Positions 31,609 to 45,696 of a stretch of DNA of 64,000 nt are shown in pieces. The number at the start of each line of letters is the position of its first letter. The stretch's first letter is position 1. Position numbers and translations under genes: made by a program. This DNA comes from Tsuneonella dongtanensis (GTDB lineage: Bacteria; Pseudomonadota; Alphaproteobacteria; Sphingomonadales; Sphingomonadaceae). The notes under the pieces are model-generated. The model did no database searches. It saw only the letters and a list, made by a program, of their open reading frames with translations, and was not told the origin of the DNA. The DNA lies in NCBI RefSeq assembly GCF_001698205.1, contig NZ_CP016591.1:310001-374000 (forward strand). Reading direction: 5' to 3'.

Positions 31609-32790
31609 TCAAAGCACCTCGAACAGACCCGCAGCGCCCTGCCCGCCGCCGATGCACATCGTCACGACGGCGTACTTCACGCCGCGGCGCTTGCCTTCGA
31701 TCAGCGCGTGGCCGACGCAGCGCGCGCCGGTCATGCCGAAGGGGTGCCCGATCGAGATCGAGCCGCCGTTGACGTTGAGCTTGTCGTTGTCGATGCCGAG
31801 CTGGTCGCGGCAATACAGCACCTGCACCGCGAAGGCCTCGTTGAGCTCCCACAGGCCGATGTCGTCCATCTTCAGGTTGAATCGCTCGAGCAGCTTGGGG
31901 ATCGCGAAGACCGGGCCGATGCCCATCTCGTCCGGCTCGGTGCCCGCGACCGCCATGCCGACGTAGCGGCCGAGCGGCGAAAGACCGCGCTTCTCGGCGA
32001 CCTTGGCCTCCATGACCACGCAGGCCGAGGAACCGTCGGAAAGCTGGCTGGCGTTGCCCGCGGTGATCACCCCGCCCTCGCCCATCACCGGCTTCAGGCT
32101 GGCGAGCCCTTCGAGGGTGGTGTCGGGACGGTTGCAATCGTCCTTGGTGGCGGTGACTTCCTTGTAGGAGACTTCCTTGGTCTCCTTGTCGACGACCGCC
32201 ATCGTCGCGGTGCAGGCGACGATCTCGTCGTCGAACTTGCCCGAGGCCTGGCCCGCGGCGGTGCGCTGCTGCGACTGGAGCGAGTATTCGTCCTGCGCTT
32301 CGCGGCTGATGTTGTAGCGCTTGGCGACGACTTCGGCGGTGCCGATCATCGGCATGTAGATATGCGGGTGCATCTCGAGCAGCTCGCGGTCGGGCTCCAC
32401 GAACATCTTGCCCGCGCCGACGACCTTCGAGATCGATTCGAGGCCGCCCGCGACGCAGATGTCCATGTTGTCGACGATCACCTGCTTGGCGGCGGTGGCG
32501 ATGCTCATCAGGCCCGACGAGCACTGCCGGTCGATGGTCATGCCCGGCACGGTCACCGGAAGGCCGGCGCGCAGCGCCGCGAGGCGCGCGACGTTGCCGC
32601 CGGTCGAGCCCTGCTGCACCGCGCAGCCCATCAGGACGTCGTCGACCTCGGCGCCCTCGATCCCGGCGCGCTCGACCGCGGCTTTGATCGACCACGCGCC
32701 CAGCGTCGCGCCGGTGGTGTTGTTGAAAGCGCCGCGCGCCGCCTTGGTCAGCGGAGTACGGGCAGTGGAAACGATGACGGCGTCACGCAT
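31609..32790 (-). CDS. Acetyl-CoA C-acyltransferase (thiolase, FadA-like)
   Basis: Thiolase of 393 residues. The nucleophile is Cys90 in [29 protein letters not shown] and [10 protein letters not shown] complete the active site. AGGAATTC precedes the ATG. It lies 51 nt behind the MaoC hydratase gene, so the pair probably acts in successive steps of fatty-acid or hydroxyacyl-CoA metabolism. It is only moderately similar to the 23799 thiolase and is not a tandem copy. Confidence 0.95.
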   Translation of the reverse strand: MRDAVIVSTARTPLTKAARGAFNNTTGATLGAWSIKAAVERAGIEGAEVDDVLMGCAVQQGSTGGNVARLAALRAGLPVTVPGMTIDRQCSSGLMSIATAAKQVIVDNMDICVAGGLESISKVVGAGKMFVEPDRELLEMHPHIYMPMIGTAEVVAKRYNISREAQDEYSLQSQQRTAAGQASGKFDDEIVACTATMAVVDKETKEVSYKEVTATKDDCNRPDTTLEGLASLKPVMGEGGVITAGNASQLSDGSSACVVMEAKVAEKRGLSPLGRYVGMAVAGTEPDEMGIGPVFAIPKLLERFNLKMDDIGLWELNEAFAVQVLYCRDQLGIDNDKLNVNGGSISIGHPFGMTGARCVGHALIEGKRRGVKYAVVTMCIGGGQGAAGLFEVL

Positions 32791-32841
32791 GATGAATTCC
32801 TGATTGCTTGAGTGTCGGTCCGGTCCCGGGGAGGAGGTGGA

Positions 32842-33291
32842 TCAGACGAAGAACTGGCTCATCCACTCGGCGATCAGGGCGGGCTTGTCCTCGCCCTCGA
32901 TCTCGATCGTGGTTTCCATGGTTTCCTGCCACTGGCCGGGGCGCTTCTCGACCAGCTCGAGCAGCTTGAAGTGGCCGCGCACGCGCTTGCCCGAGCGGAC
33001 GGGCGCGAGGAAACGGACTTTGTTGCCGCCGTAGTTGACGCCCATCTTGACCCCGTCGGGGCGCGGACAGTCGGACTTGGCGCGCAGCATCGGGATCAGC
33101 GACAGGGTGAGAAACCCGTGCGCGATGGTGCCGCCGAACGGCGTCATCTTGGCGGCTTCCTCGTTCACGTGGATGAACTGGTGGTCGCCGGTCGCATCCG
33201 CGAACTGGTTGATCTTTTCCTGGGTCACTTCGACCCATTCGCTGGTGCCGATGGTTTCGCCGACCTTGGCTGCGAGTTCCTGCGGGGACAT
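32842..33291 (-). CDS. MaoC-family (R)-enoyl-CoA hydratase
   Basis: Hot-dog-fold hydratase of 149 residues. The hydratase 2 motif is complete: FADATGDHQFIHVN, then PFGGTIAHGFLTLSL, providing the Asp/His pair that adds water to trans-2-enoyl-CoA. In PHB-accumulating bacteria such enzymes (PhaJ) can feed (R)-3-hydroxyacyl-CoA to the polymerase; that link is suggested by nearby phaZ but not shown. GGAGAGG precedes the ATG. Confidence 0.93.
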   Translation of the reverse strand: MSPQELAAKVGETIGTSEWVEVTQEKINQFADATGDHQFIHVNEEAAKMTPFGGTIAHGFLTLSLIPMLRAKSDCPRPDGVKMGVNYGGNKVRFLAPVRSGKRVRGHFKLLELVEKRPGQWQETMETTIEIEGEDKPALIAEWMSQFFV

Positions 33292-33355
33292 TGCGCCTCT
33301 CCTTTGCGACTTGCCGCTAACGTAAAGCAGCCAGCCTCATGGCGCATGTCCGGCC

Positions 33356-34744
33356 CTAGCGCAACGGCGCAGCCCCTGCCGTTACGGCATCGCGCGCTGC
33401 CGGTCGCCGCGCGGCGCGGCCCGGCCGAACGCGGCGCTCCGAATCGGCATTGCGGCACCACGACCAAAGCGCGCACTGCACGCCGACGAGCGTGAGGATA
33501 AAAGGCTGGTAAGCGATACCCTGGAACAGCGAACCGACGAGGTAGATCGCCTGCGCGAATTGCAGCGCCACCGCGAGCGGGGCCTGCCACCGCTGCCCGG
33601 GCGCCGCGCGGCTGCGCCACCGTCGCCGGATTCGCTCCATATGCCAAAGCCCGAGGCCGTGAATCAGCAGCCACAAGCCAAGGCCCGGCCAGCCCTGCTC
33701 GCCCAGCATCTCGAAGATCGCCGAGTGATAGGCTCGCGCGCGGTCGGTGTGATCCTCGAACTTCACCGAGCTCGTGTTGCCGTCGCCGGTGCGTACCGGG
33801 ACCTTGTAGGTGAACTCGTTGCCGCGATAGGCGTCGAACCCGCCCCCCATCGGGTGGCTATTCGCATAGTCGATCGTCCATTCCCACACCGCGACGCGGG
33901 TCGAGGCGGACGTGTCTTCCTCATGGCTCTCGAGCGTGGACATGCGCGCGTACCAGCTCTGCGGCAGGAACGGCAGCGCGACCACGCCGAGCGCGACCGC
34001 GGCGCCCACGTAGACGAACCTCCGCTTGACGTCGCGCAGCATCAGGACGCCGAGCACGGCGATGCAGAGGAGGCCCGTACGCGCCTCGGTGCCGATCGGC
34101 ATGAGCAGGCACGCGAGGATCAGCGCATAGCCGAAGGTCTTCACGCGCCAGTCGGGGGGGAACACCGTGCCGTGCTTCATCGCCCAGAGGATCAGCGGGA
34201 TGATCGCGATCGCCACGGTCGAGATGGTCGAGCTTTCGTACATCCCGGTGTTGTTGTTCACGAACAGGTAGAGCACGCCGTAGCCGCCGCCGCCCGCGGC
34301 GGTCTTGATCCCGCCGTTGATGATGATCGCGCCCGCGGTCAGCACCATCGTCAGCACCGCCGCCTCGATCCGCAACCGCGTGGTCAGCGTCAGCGGCAGG
34401 AAGATCGCGAAGACCAGCGCCTTCCAGACCCAGTCCCACTTGTGCGCCGCCTCGACCGGGAAATCGGCGTTGGCGGTGGTGATCGCGCACCAGACGAGCA
34501 GGATGGTCAGCAGCCACTGGCGCGAACCGAACCGGGCGCCGTGCTTGGGGTCGGCGAGCAACCACCCGGCGAAAGCCGCGCAGAAGGCGATGAGCGACAC
34601 CGGCAGGGCGGCGACGAATCGCCAGCCGATGTCCTGCGGCGCGAGGGTATCGATATAGATGTAGGCGAGCACCCACACGAACGGACGACGCAGCCCGAGC
34701 AGCAGCACAGCCGCGATGAACAGGAACAGCGCGAGGTCGATCAT
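33356..34744 (-). CDS. O-glycosylation (O-antigen-type) ligase, exosortase A system-associated
   Basis: Polytopic membrane protein of 462 residues with about 11 hydrophobic segments. The start LFLFIAAVLLLGLRRPFVWVLAYIYIDTLAPQ and the periplasmic loop with SHPMGGGFDAY and DHTDRARAYHSAIFEMLGEQG match the Wzy/O-antigen ligase family variant found with exosortase A (TIGR03097-like, from memory). The last 35 residues are Arg/Ala-rich and probably cytoplasmic. Its ATG overlaps the stop of the 41-residue gene before it. It should transfer glycan from a lipid carrier. Exosortase itself is not in the window. Confidence 0.88.
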   Translation of the reverse strand: MIDLALFLFIAAVLLLGLRRPFVWVLAYIYIDTLAPQDIGWRFVAALPVSLIAFCAAFAGWLLADPKHGARFGSRQWLLTILLVWCAITTANADFPVEAAHKWDWVWKALVFAIFLPLTLTTRLRIEAAVLTMVLTAGAIIINGGIKTAAGGGGYGVLYLFVNNNTGMYESSTISTVAIAIIPLILWAMKHGTVFPPDWRVKTFGYALILACLLMPIGTEARTGLLCIAVLGVLMLRDVKRRFVYVGAAVALGVVALPFLPQSWYARMSTLESHEEDTSASTRVAVWEWTIDYANSHPMGGGFDAYRGNEFTYKVPVRTGDGNTSSVKFEDHTDRARAYHSAIFEMLGEQGWPGLGLWLLIHGLGLWHMERIRRRWRSRAAPGQRWQAPLAVALQFAQAIYLVGSLFQGIAYQPFILTLVGVQCALWSWCRNADSERRVRPGRAARRPAARDAVTAGAAPLR

Positions 34745-34866
34745 CGCGGCGGCTCGGCCTCGCCCGGGGCCAGCGGGTCGCGGTCGAGATCGTCGCGGCT
34801 CATCAGCCGCAGAACCATCAGCAGCAGCAGGCCGTGCGACAGCGCAAGGGCAAAGAGGTCGATCAT
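34741..34866 (-). CDS. 41-residue small membrane protein ahead of the ligase
   Basis: Short minus-strand reading frame. ATG 34866 is preceded by GAGG at about 9 nt and runs to a TGA that overlaps the ligase ATG (ATGA). The product starts MIDLFALALSHGLLLLMVLR, one membrane helix, followed by an acidic, Pro-rich tail (DDLDRDPLAPGEAEPPR). The ligase also starts MIDLALFLF, a curious match. Good Shine-Dalgarno, start-stop overlap and membrane helix argue it is real; no family is known to me. Confidence 0.68.
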   Translation of the reverse strand: MIDLFALALSHGLLLLMVLRLMSRDDLDRDPLAPGEAEPPR

Positions 34867-34934
34867 CGCAAGGTCCTCGCGCCTACACGCTTGCGGTTGA
34901 CGCGCCGTTAAGCCTGTCGTGCGACAAGCGGCGC

Positions 34935-36167
34935 ATGACCAGGGTGCTCCACGTCCTCGACCACTCGCTGCCGCTCCACAGCGGATACACCTTCCGCACG
35001 CGTGCGATCATGGCGGCGCAGGCCGCCTCGGGGCTGGAGGTTCGCGGGATCACCGGCCTGCGCCATGCCGCCGACGGTCCCGTGGCGGAGGTCGCCGATG
35101 GCCTGCTGTTCCATCGAACGCGGGGCGAGGTGACGGGCCCGTCCGGCATGCGCGAGTGGCGCGAGATCGGCCGCCTTGCCGATGCGATCGTCGCGCTGGC
35201 GCGGGACTGGCGCCCCGAGGTGATCCACGCCCATTCGCCCGCCCTTTGCGGCCTCGCCGCGGTGCGCGCCGGTCGCGCGCTCGGCATTCCGGTGGTCTAC
35301 GAGATCCGCGCCTTCTGGGAGGATGCCGCGGTCGGCAACGGCACGGGCCGCGCCGGATCGGTCAAGTACCGCCTGACCCGCGCGCTCGAGGACCGCGTGG
35401 TCGACGATGCCGATGCGGTGTTCACGATCTGCCACGGCCTGCGCGACGACCTGGTCGACCGCGGCCATGCCGCCGGGAAAATCGGCCTTTCGCCCAACGG
35501 CGTCGACCTTTCGATGTTTGGCGACCCGCCGCCCCGCGACGAGGCGCTCGCCAGCAAACTCGGCTTCGGCGCGGAAGACCCGGTCGTCGGGTTCATCGGC
35601 AGCTTCTACGACTACGAGGGGCTCGACGTGCTGATCGAGGCTCTGCCGCACCTGCGCGAACGCCACCCGGGTGCACGGCTGCTGCTGGTCGGCGGGGGAC
35701 CGAGGGACGGGATGCTCCGCGCCCAGGCCGCCAGGTCGCCTGTGGCAGACGCGATCCACTTCACGGGCCGCGTCCCGCACCACGAGGTGGAGCGCTACTA
35801 CTCGCTTGTCGACCTGCTCGCCTATCCGCGCAAGGCCAGCCGCCTGACCGAACTTGTCACGCCGCTCAAGCCGCTCGAGGCGATGGCGCAGGGCAAGCTC
35901 GTCGCCGCAAGCGACGTCGGCGGGCACCGCGAACTCATCGTCGATGACGAAACCGGAACGCTGTTCCCGCCCCACGACGCCGAGGCCTGCGCAGACGCGC
36001 TCGCCGACGTGCTCGACGCGCGCTCCGCGTGGCCCGCCATGCGCGAACGCGCACGCGTCCATGTCCGCGAAAAGCACGACTGGGCGCGCAACATTCGTCG
36101 TTATCAGGACGTTTACCAACTGCTGCTAACCCGGGCAGCGGACGGGAAGCTGTCGGCTGCAGCCTGA
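34935..36167 (+). CDS. Glycosyltransferase family 4, exosortase A system-associated
   Basis: Cytoplasmic GT-B glycosyltransferase of 410 residues. The start VLHVLDHSLPLHSGYTFRTR is characteristic of the PEP-CTERM/exosortase A-associated glycosyltransferase group. IHAHSPALCG, VVYEIRAFWEDAA and the donor-binding region (LSPNGVDLSMF, GFIGSFYDYEGLD, then TELVTPLKPLEAMAQGK) are all intact. It is divergent from the ligase unit with 68 bp between them, so both are probably controlled together. It likely adds a sugar in exopolysaccharide assembly. Confidence 0.9.
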   Translation: MTRVLHVLDHSLPLHSGYTFRTRAIMAAQAASGLEVRGITGLRHAADGPVAEVADGLLFHRTRGEVTGPSGMREWREIGRLADAIVALARDWRPEVIHAHSPALCGLAAVRAGRALGIPVVYEIRAFWEDAAVGNGTGRAGSVKYRLTRALEDRVVDDADAVFTICHGLRDDLVDRGHAAGKIGLSPNGVDLSMFGDPPPRDEALASKLGFGAEDPVVGFIGSFYDYEGLDVLIEALPHLRERHPGARLLLVGGGPRDGMLRAQAARSPVADAIHFTGRVPHHEVERYYSLVDLLAYPRKASRLTELVTPLKPLEAMAQGKLVAASDVGGHRELIVDDETGTLFPPHDAEACADALADVLDARSAWPAMRERARVHVREKHDWARNIRRYQDVYQLLLTRAADGKLSAAA

Positions 36168-36211
36168 GGGCCCAAGCCGACTGAAAGCTTCCGCTGAAAC
36201 GGGGTAGAAGA

Positions 36212-37894
36212 GTGACCGAGAAGCCCAGGCGCAAGACGGCGGCGAAAGTGCCGGTCAGCGCGCATCCGGCATTTCCCGCAATCGTCGCGCTGTGGTTCGC
36301 GGCACTGCTCGGGATCGGCAGCCTCGTTCTTCCCGTTACGCTGTTCGAGCGCCTGAGCGAAGCCAGCGGGCTCTCATCGGTTTTCCTTGCCGCGCAGGCG
36401 CCACTCGGGCTCACCGCTCGCATGGCGATTGCCGGTGCAGCAGCGGTCGTAGGCGTTTTCATCGGCCTTGCGCTCGCCGGACGGGTGGTCGCGGCAAATG
36501 CTCCCAGGACCACACCGCGCCGGGTCGCCGCAATCGTGCCGACCGCACGGGCGCAGGACGACGGTGCCAAGCGGCCCATCTCGGCGCACGAGGAACTCGG
36601 CCTCGACGGAATCGACAACGGCGACGACGACGATGCGCCGATTCGCGATTCCATTCCCGGCCGGCGCCGCGCGCTGTCCGTTACCGACGACAGTGCCCGC
36701 AGCGAGTACCTCGAGAGTGTACCGCTCCCCGGCCATGCCTCGGACGAACCGTTGCCCATCGCCGGGGAATTCGACGCAGAAGAAGCGGGCCAGGACGAAG
36801 CGGCGACCGACACGGACGTGGAACCGCTCGACCTCGGCGACTTCAATCCCGCGGACGAAGCCAGCCCTGACGATCGCCAGACGGGCGACGAGTCGGGCGC
36901 GCGGCGGTTCGACGATCCGCGGCGCTTCGAGATGTTCGGCACGACCTCGCTCAACAGCCCGCCGGTCAGCCAATCGTCTTTCGCACCGTCGATGCGCTTC
37001 GAATCCCCCGTAGACGTGGCCAAGACGCAGGCCCCGTCCGACGTTCGCAAGGAAATCGAGATGGCGGAATTTGCGCCGCAGCAGCTGGGCCAGGACCCTG
37101 AACATTCCGGGCCTGGCGATTCGTCACCGGTGGCCGCCGAACCGGCGATCGTCGACCTGGTCGAGCGTTTCGCCCGCGCGCTCCAGCGCCGCCGTCAAGA
37201 GATTCGCGACGATGTCGCAGACGACGTCACCGCCGAAGGCGAATCCGTGATCGACCTCACGTTCGCCCTGGCCCCCAAGAGTGCCGGGCCGGTAGCCAGC
37301 GAGCCAGCGGTGACCACGCTCGCCCCCGATCGCCCCTTCGACGGTGCACCGGCACCGGTGATCCCGTCGATACCCGCAGCGCTGCGCCCGTTCGGCTTTG
37401 ACGACGACGCCATCGGTGCGGAGGACGACGAGGATGACGACGGCATCCCGTCGCTCGAGCTGTCGCTCTCGCTGTCGCAGAGCGCTCGCCCCTTCGCGCC
37501 TCCTCCGGCCGCCGGTCCGGTCGCGGAAGATGACGAAGACGAAGCGGCAAGCGAGCCGGTCGACGAGGGGTATTCCTCGCTCCTGGCGATGAAAAGTCCC
37601 TTCGGTCTGCCCCGCGAGGCGGCTCGGGTCGAGGACGACCCTGAGGAACTGGACGCCGCGATCGAACCGGTCGTGGTGTTTCCCGGCCAGGCCACGCGCC
37701 GCGCGATGCCTGCCGCGGATGGCCCGGCGCGCGACGCCACGCCCGCCAGCATCCGCCCGTTCGACGCGCCTGCCGACCGCGTCGCGGTATCGTCCGCATC
37801 GCCTCGATCGGCCGCCCCGGCCAACCCCGGCGAGACCGAGCGAGCGCTTCGCGAAGCGCTCGAAAAGCTCCAGCGGATGAGCGGCGCCGCCTGA
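36212..37894 (+). CDS. Large acidic two-helix membrane protein of unknown function
   Basis: A 560-residue protein. A basic start (MTEKPRRKTAAK) leads into two membrane helices (about residues 22-45 and 66-92); the remaining 460 residues face the cytoplasm if the positive-inside rule holds. They are low-complexity, rich in Asp, Glu, Ala and Pro, with acidic runs (AIGAEDDEDDDG), and end in a predicted helix (ERALREALEKLQRMSG). No enzyme motif is seen. It sits 44 nt after the exosortase-linked glycosyltransferase, so a scaffold role in polysaccharide or division is imaginable but unsupported. Confidence 0.72.
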   Translation: MTEKPRRKTAAKVPVSAHPAFPAIVALWFAALLGIGSLVLPVTLFERLSEASGLSSVFLAAQAPLGLTARMAIAGAAAVVGVFIGLALAGRVVAANAPRTTPRRVAAIVPTARAQDDGAKRPISAHEELGLDGIDNGDDDDAPIRDSIPGRRRALSVTDDSARSEYLESVPLPGHASDEPLPIAGEFDAEEAGQDEAATDTDVEPLDLGDFNPADEASPDDRQTGDESGARRFDDPRRFEMFGTTSLNSPPVSQSSFAPSMRFESPVDVAKTQAPSDVRKEIEMAEFAPQQLGQDPEHSGPGDSSPVAAEPAIVDLVERFARALQRRRQEIRDDVADDVTAEGESVIDLTFALAPKSAGPVASEPAVTTLAPDRPFDGAPAPVIPSIPAALRPFGFDDDAIGAEDDEDDDGIPSLELSLSLSQSARPFAPPPAAGPVAEDDEDEAASEPVDEGYSSLLAMKSPFGLPREAARVEDDPEELDAAIEPVVVFPGQATRRAMPAADGPARDATPASIRPFDAPADRVAVSSASPRSAAPANPGETERALREALEKLQRMSGAA

Positions 37895-38098
37895 CATACC
37901 TATTCATGCGCCGGTTCCGAGGCGCGAAAGCCGCGCTTTAGCCCGCTCAAAGTCCTTCGCGGTTGCGGAAAACCGTTCGTTTCGCCATTGCCGAGCCTCG
38001 CGACATTTTTGCTGCGCGGGGTGACATGGCGAGTCGTGCTTCATTGCCCGACCTCCCACCCTTCGCACTCGAACGAAGACGGGATGGACTGACGAGCG

Positions 38099-42738
<4,640 letters not shown>

Positions 42739-42739
<1 letters not shown>

Positions 42740-44175
42740 TGGGCAAGGAAACCGGCTTCCTCGAATACGAGCGCAAGGATCGCAGCTACGCCGATCCGAA
42801 GGAGCGCGTGCGGCACTACAAGGAGTTCGTCGTCCCGCACGCCGAGCCCGACCTGAAGCTCCAGGCCGCACGGTGCATGAACTGCGGCATCCCGTACTGT
42901 CATAACGGGTGCCCGGTGAACAACCTGATCCCGGACTGGAACCACCTCGTCTACGAGGCGGACTGGCGGAACGCGCTCGAGGTGCTGCACAGCACCAACA
43001 ACTTCCCCGAGTTCACCGGTCGCATCTGTCCCGCCCCGTGCGAGGCGGCCTGCACGCTCAACATCATCGACCAGCCGGTGACCATCAAGTCGATCGAATG
43101 CGCGATCGTCGACCGCGGCTGGAACGAGGGCTGGATCGTCCCCGAGCCGCCGACCGAGAAGACCGGCAAGCGCGTCGCGGTGGTCGGCAGCGGCCCGGCG
43201 GGGCTCGCCTGCGCACAGCAGCTCGGCCGCGCCGGCCATTCGGTGACGGTGTTCGAGAAGAACGATCGCCTGGGCGGGCTGCTCCGCTACGGCATCCCCG
43301 ACTTCAAGATGGAAAAGCACCTCATCAACCGCCGCGCGGTGCAGATGGAGGCCGAAGGCGTCACCTTCAAAACCTCGACCGAAGTCGGCGTCGACGTGTC
43401 GTTCGCCTCGCTGAAAGAGAACTTCGACGCGGTGGTGCTCGCGGGCGGCGCGGAAGAGCCGCGGCGGCTGCTCATACCGGGCGCCGAACTGCCCGGCGTG
43501 CGGCTGGCGATGGAATTCCTGACCCAGCAGAACAAGCGCAACGCCGGCGACGACGAGGTCCGCGCGGCCCCGCGCGGCAGCCTTGTCGCGACGGGCAAGA
43601 AGGTCATCGTCATCGGCGGCGGCGACACCGGATCGGACTGCGTCGGCACGAGCAACCGGCAGGGCGCGGAAAGCGTCGTCCAGCTCGAGATCATGCCGCG
43701 CCCGCCCGAAAAGGAAGACAAGGCGCTGACCTGGCCCGACTGGCCGCTGAAGCTGCGCACCTCGTCGAGCCACGAGGAAGGCGTCGAGCGCGACTGGTCG
43801 GTACTCGCCAAGCGCGTGATCGGCGAAGGCGGCGAAGTCACCGGCCTCGAATGCGTCCGCGTCGAGTGGAAGGACGGCCAGATGCAGGACGTCGAAGGCA
43901 GCGCCTTCGTCATCCCGGCAGACCTGATCCTCCTGGCGATGGGATTCACCGGCCCGGTAAAGTCCGGGCTGCTCGACCAGTCAGGTGTCGATTTCGATTC
44001 CCGCGGCAACGTGCTCGCCGATACGAGCAAGTATGCGACGAGCGAGGACAAGGTCTTCGCCTGTGGCGACATGCGACGCGGCCAGAGCCTGGTCGTCTGG
44101 GCCATCCGCGAAGGCCGCCAGGCGGCCCGCGCGGTCGACGAGGCCCTGATGGGAACCTCCGAGCTGCCTCGCTAA
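42739..44175 (+). CDS. gltD: Glutamate synthase (NADPH) small subunit
   Basis: Beta subunit of GOGAT, 478 residues, passing electrons from NADPH via FAD and 4Fe-4S clusters to GltB. The cluster cysteines lie in [19 protein letters not shown] and [13 protein letters not shown]. The FAD site is [16 protein letters not shown] and the NADPH site [17 protein letters not shown]. Start and gltB stop overlap (TAATG). Its last 4 bp overlap the convergent acetyltransferase gene. Confidence 0.97.
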
Positions 44176-44729
44176 AGCTCGATTTCGTAAAGGCCGACGA
44201 TCTCGTCCGGTGCGTGGTGCACGACATCGGTCATGTCGCGCACATGCCGGCCGCCCGCGTTAAGGATCGTCCGGATCGAGGCAACATTGTCCGCCGTCGT
44301 CGTCAGCTCGATCCGGCGCAGCCCAACCGAGCGGGCCAGCGGAAGGATTCCGCGAAGCGCCGCGCTGGCATAGCCGCGACCTCGCTTCCACGGCACCACG
44401 GCGTAGCCGACATGCCCCAGCGTATGGGGCGGCAAGGCGTCGGTGCCCTCCTGCCAGCGCAAGTTGATCACCCCGCAGAACTCGCCGTCCCACATCCATC
44501 GCACCAGGTCGGGCAGGCGGGGTACCGTCCGGCCGTCCGGCAACTCGATCGGCGGACCGTCCGTAGCTCCGTCCACGAATTCAGCCAGAAAGGCCTCGCG
44601 ACCGGCCTCGATGCGAGCAAGCGTCGCGAGCCTGGCACGCTCGCTATCGACGTTGCGCGGTGACCAGCCCTTCTCGAGCGCGTCGATGAAGGAGGGGAGC
44701 ATGGCGGCCGAAGGATGCACCAGGTGCAT
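44172..44729 (-). CDS. GNAT-family N-acetyltransferase
   Basis: Acetyltransferase of 185 residues. The acetyl-CoA region is [14 protein letters not shown], and [17 protein letters not shown] is the typical C-terminal strand and loop. The ATG at 44729 ([21 protein letters not shown]) matches where family proteins start; an ATG 18 codons upstream at 44783 is less likely. Convergent with gltD. Substrate unknown. Confidence 0.85.
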   Translation of the reverse strand: MHLVHPSAAMLPSFIDALEKGWSPRNVDSERARLATLARIEAGREAFLAEFVDGATDGPPIELPDGRTVPRLPDLVRWMWDGEFCGVINLRWQEGTDALPPHTLGHVGYAVVPWKRGRGYASAALRGILPLARSVGLRRIELTTTADNVASIRTILNAGGRHVRDMTDVVHHAPDEIVGLYEIEL

Positions 44730-44848
44730 TCTTTCGGCAGGGCCCGCGTTGCAGTCATCGGGATCGACAGCGGCTCTGGACATCGACGCAAGCTAGCGCC
44801 GATCGCATCCCGCGCAATCCCGGTCGACTGACGTGCCACATTGCTCTT

Positions 44849-44868
44849 TGTCCCCTGATCGGGGGACA
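44849..44868 (+). promoter_or_regulatory. Lux-box-like 20-bp palindrome upstream of the luxR gene
   Basis: TGTCCCC-TGATCG-GGGGACA is an inverted repeat with 18 of 20 positions symmetric, centred on GATC. It is 40 nt ahead of the luxR-type ATG at 44908. Length and symmetry match a LuxR-family operator, suggesting autoregulation. Confidence 0.65.
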
Positions 44869-44907
44869 GGGGTTGTGCCGGCAGGGCCACAGGTGCACAC
44901 TGCCGCC

Positions 44908-45696
44908 ATGACTCGACCAAGCGAGGATGGCTTGGGTGGGGGGCAATCCCGGGAGGCCGACGGCCAGTTCTGGGCGCTTCTGGAGCGTATCGGGCGGGCC
45001 CCGACCAATGCCGAGCTGCGTGATGCATCGATGGATGCCTTCGCCCACGCCGGATTTCATGGTGCCTATTTCGTTTTTCCGGTGGTCAGCGACCCACGGA
45101 TCGCACGCGTCCTGACCAACGTCGGCCTGCCAGCCGAATGGGAAACGCGTTACCGCGAGCAGGATATCCTCGTCGATCCCCTGCCCCGTCTGGGTCTGAG
45201 CCGGCGCAGCGCTTTCGCCTGGACCGACGACATAGACCGCAAGACCCTGTCGCAGGCCGAGAAGGGATACATGGACCGGCTCTCCGTTCACGGGATGGCG
45301 CGCGGCATTGCGGTACCGTGTTTCGGCCCATTCGCGTGGACCGGTCTGGTCGGAGTGACCCTGCCGGACGCGAGCGCCCGTTTCGACGCGTCGTCGCGGC
45401 TGAAGATCGAGCTGGCCTCGCGCCTGTCTTTCGAGCGCTACTCGCGCTTTCTCGAGCCCTTCCCGGAAAGACCTGTCGCATTGTCTTCGCGCGAGACCGA
45501 AGTCCTTCAGCTCGTTGCCGAAGGAAAGAGCAACGGGGTGATCGCCCAGCTGCTCGAGATCGCGCCGAGTTCGGTCGACGTCTACCTGAAACGCATCTTC
45601 GCAAAGCTCGGCGTATCGGATCGCACGAGCGCCTCGGTACGCGCTCTTGCCCTCGGCCTGGTCGTCACCGGCAGGTATCCCGGCAAGCGCGGTTAA
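44908..45696 (+). CDS. LuxR-family quorum-sensing-type transcriptional regulator
   Basis: Regulator of 262 residues with an N-terminal autoinducer-binding domain and a C-terminal LuxR helix-turn-helix (LSSRETEVLQLVAEGKSNGVIAQ, then SSVDVYLKRIFAKLGVSDR). Residues that bind acyl-homoserine lactone in TraR/LuxR are present: Trp78, Tyr82, Asp90, Pro91, Trp105 (numbered here), with one residue fewer between Tyr and Asp. No luxI-type synthase occurs in the window, so it may be a LuxR solo. ATG 44908 is preferred over 44833, which would place the lux-box inside the gene. Confidence 0.88.
   Translation: MTRPSEDGLGGGQSREADGQFWALLERIGRAPTNAELRDASMDAFAHAGFHGAYFVFPVVSDPRIARVLTNVGLPAEWETRYREQDILVDPLPRLGLSRRSAFAWTDDIDRKTLSQAEKGYMDRLSVHGMARGIAVPCFGPFAWTGLVGVTLPDASARFDASSRLKIELASRLSFERYSRFLEPFPERPVALSSRETEVLQLVAEGKSNGVIAQLLEIAPSSVDVYLKRIFAKLGVSDRTSASVRALALGLVVTGRYPGKRG

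Noticed and set aside
38020-38060. Sigma-54 promoter for gltB
   Set aside because: TGGCG and TGCTT elements are there, but the GG to GC spacing is 8 rather than 10 and the match is poor.
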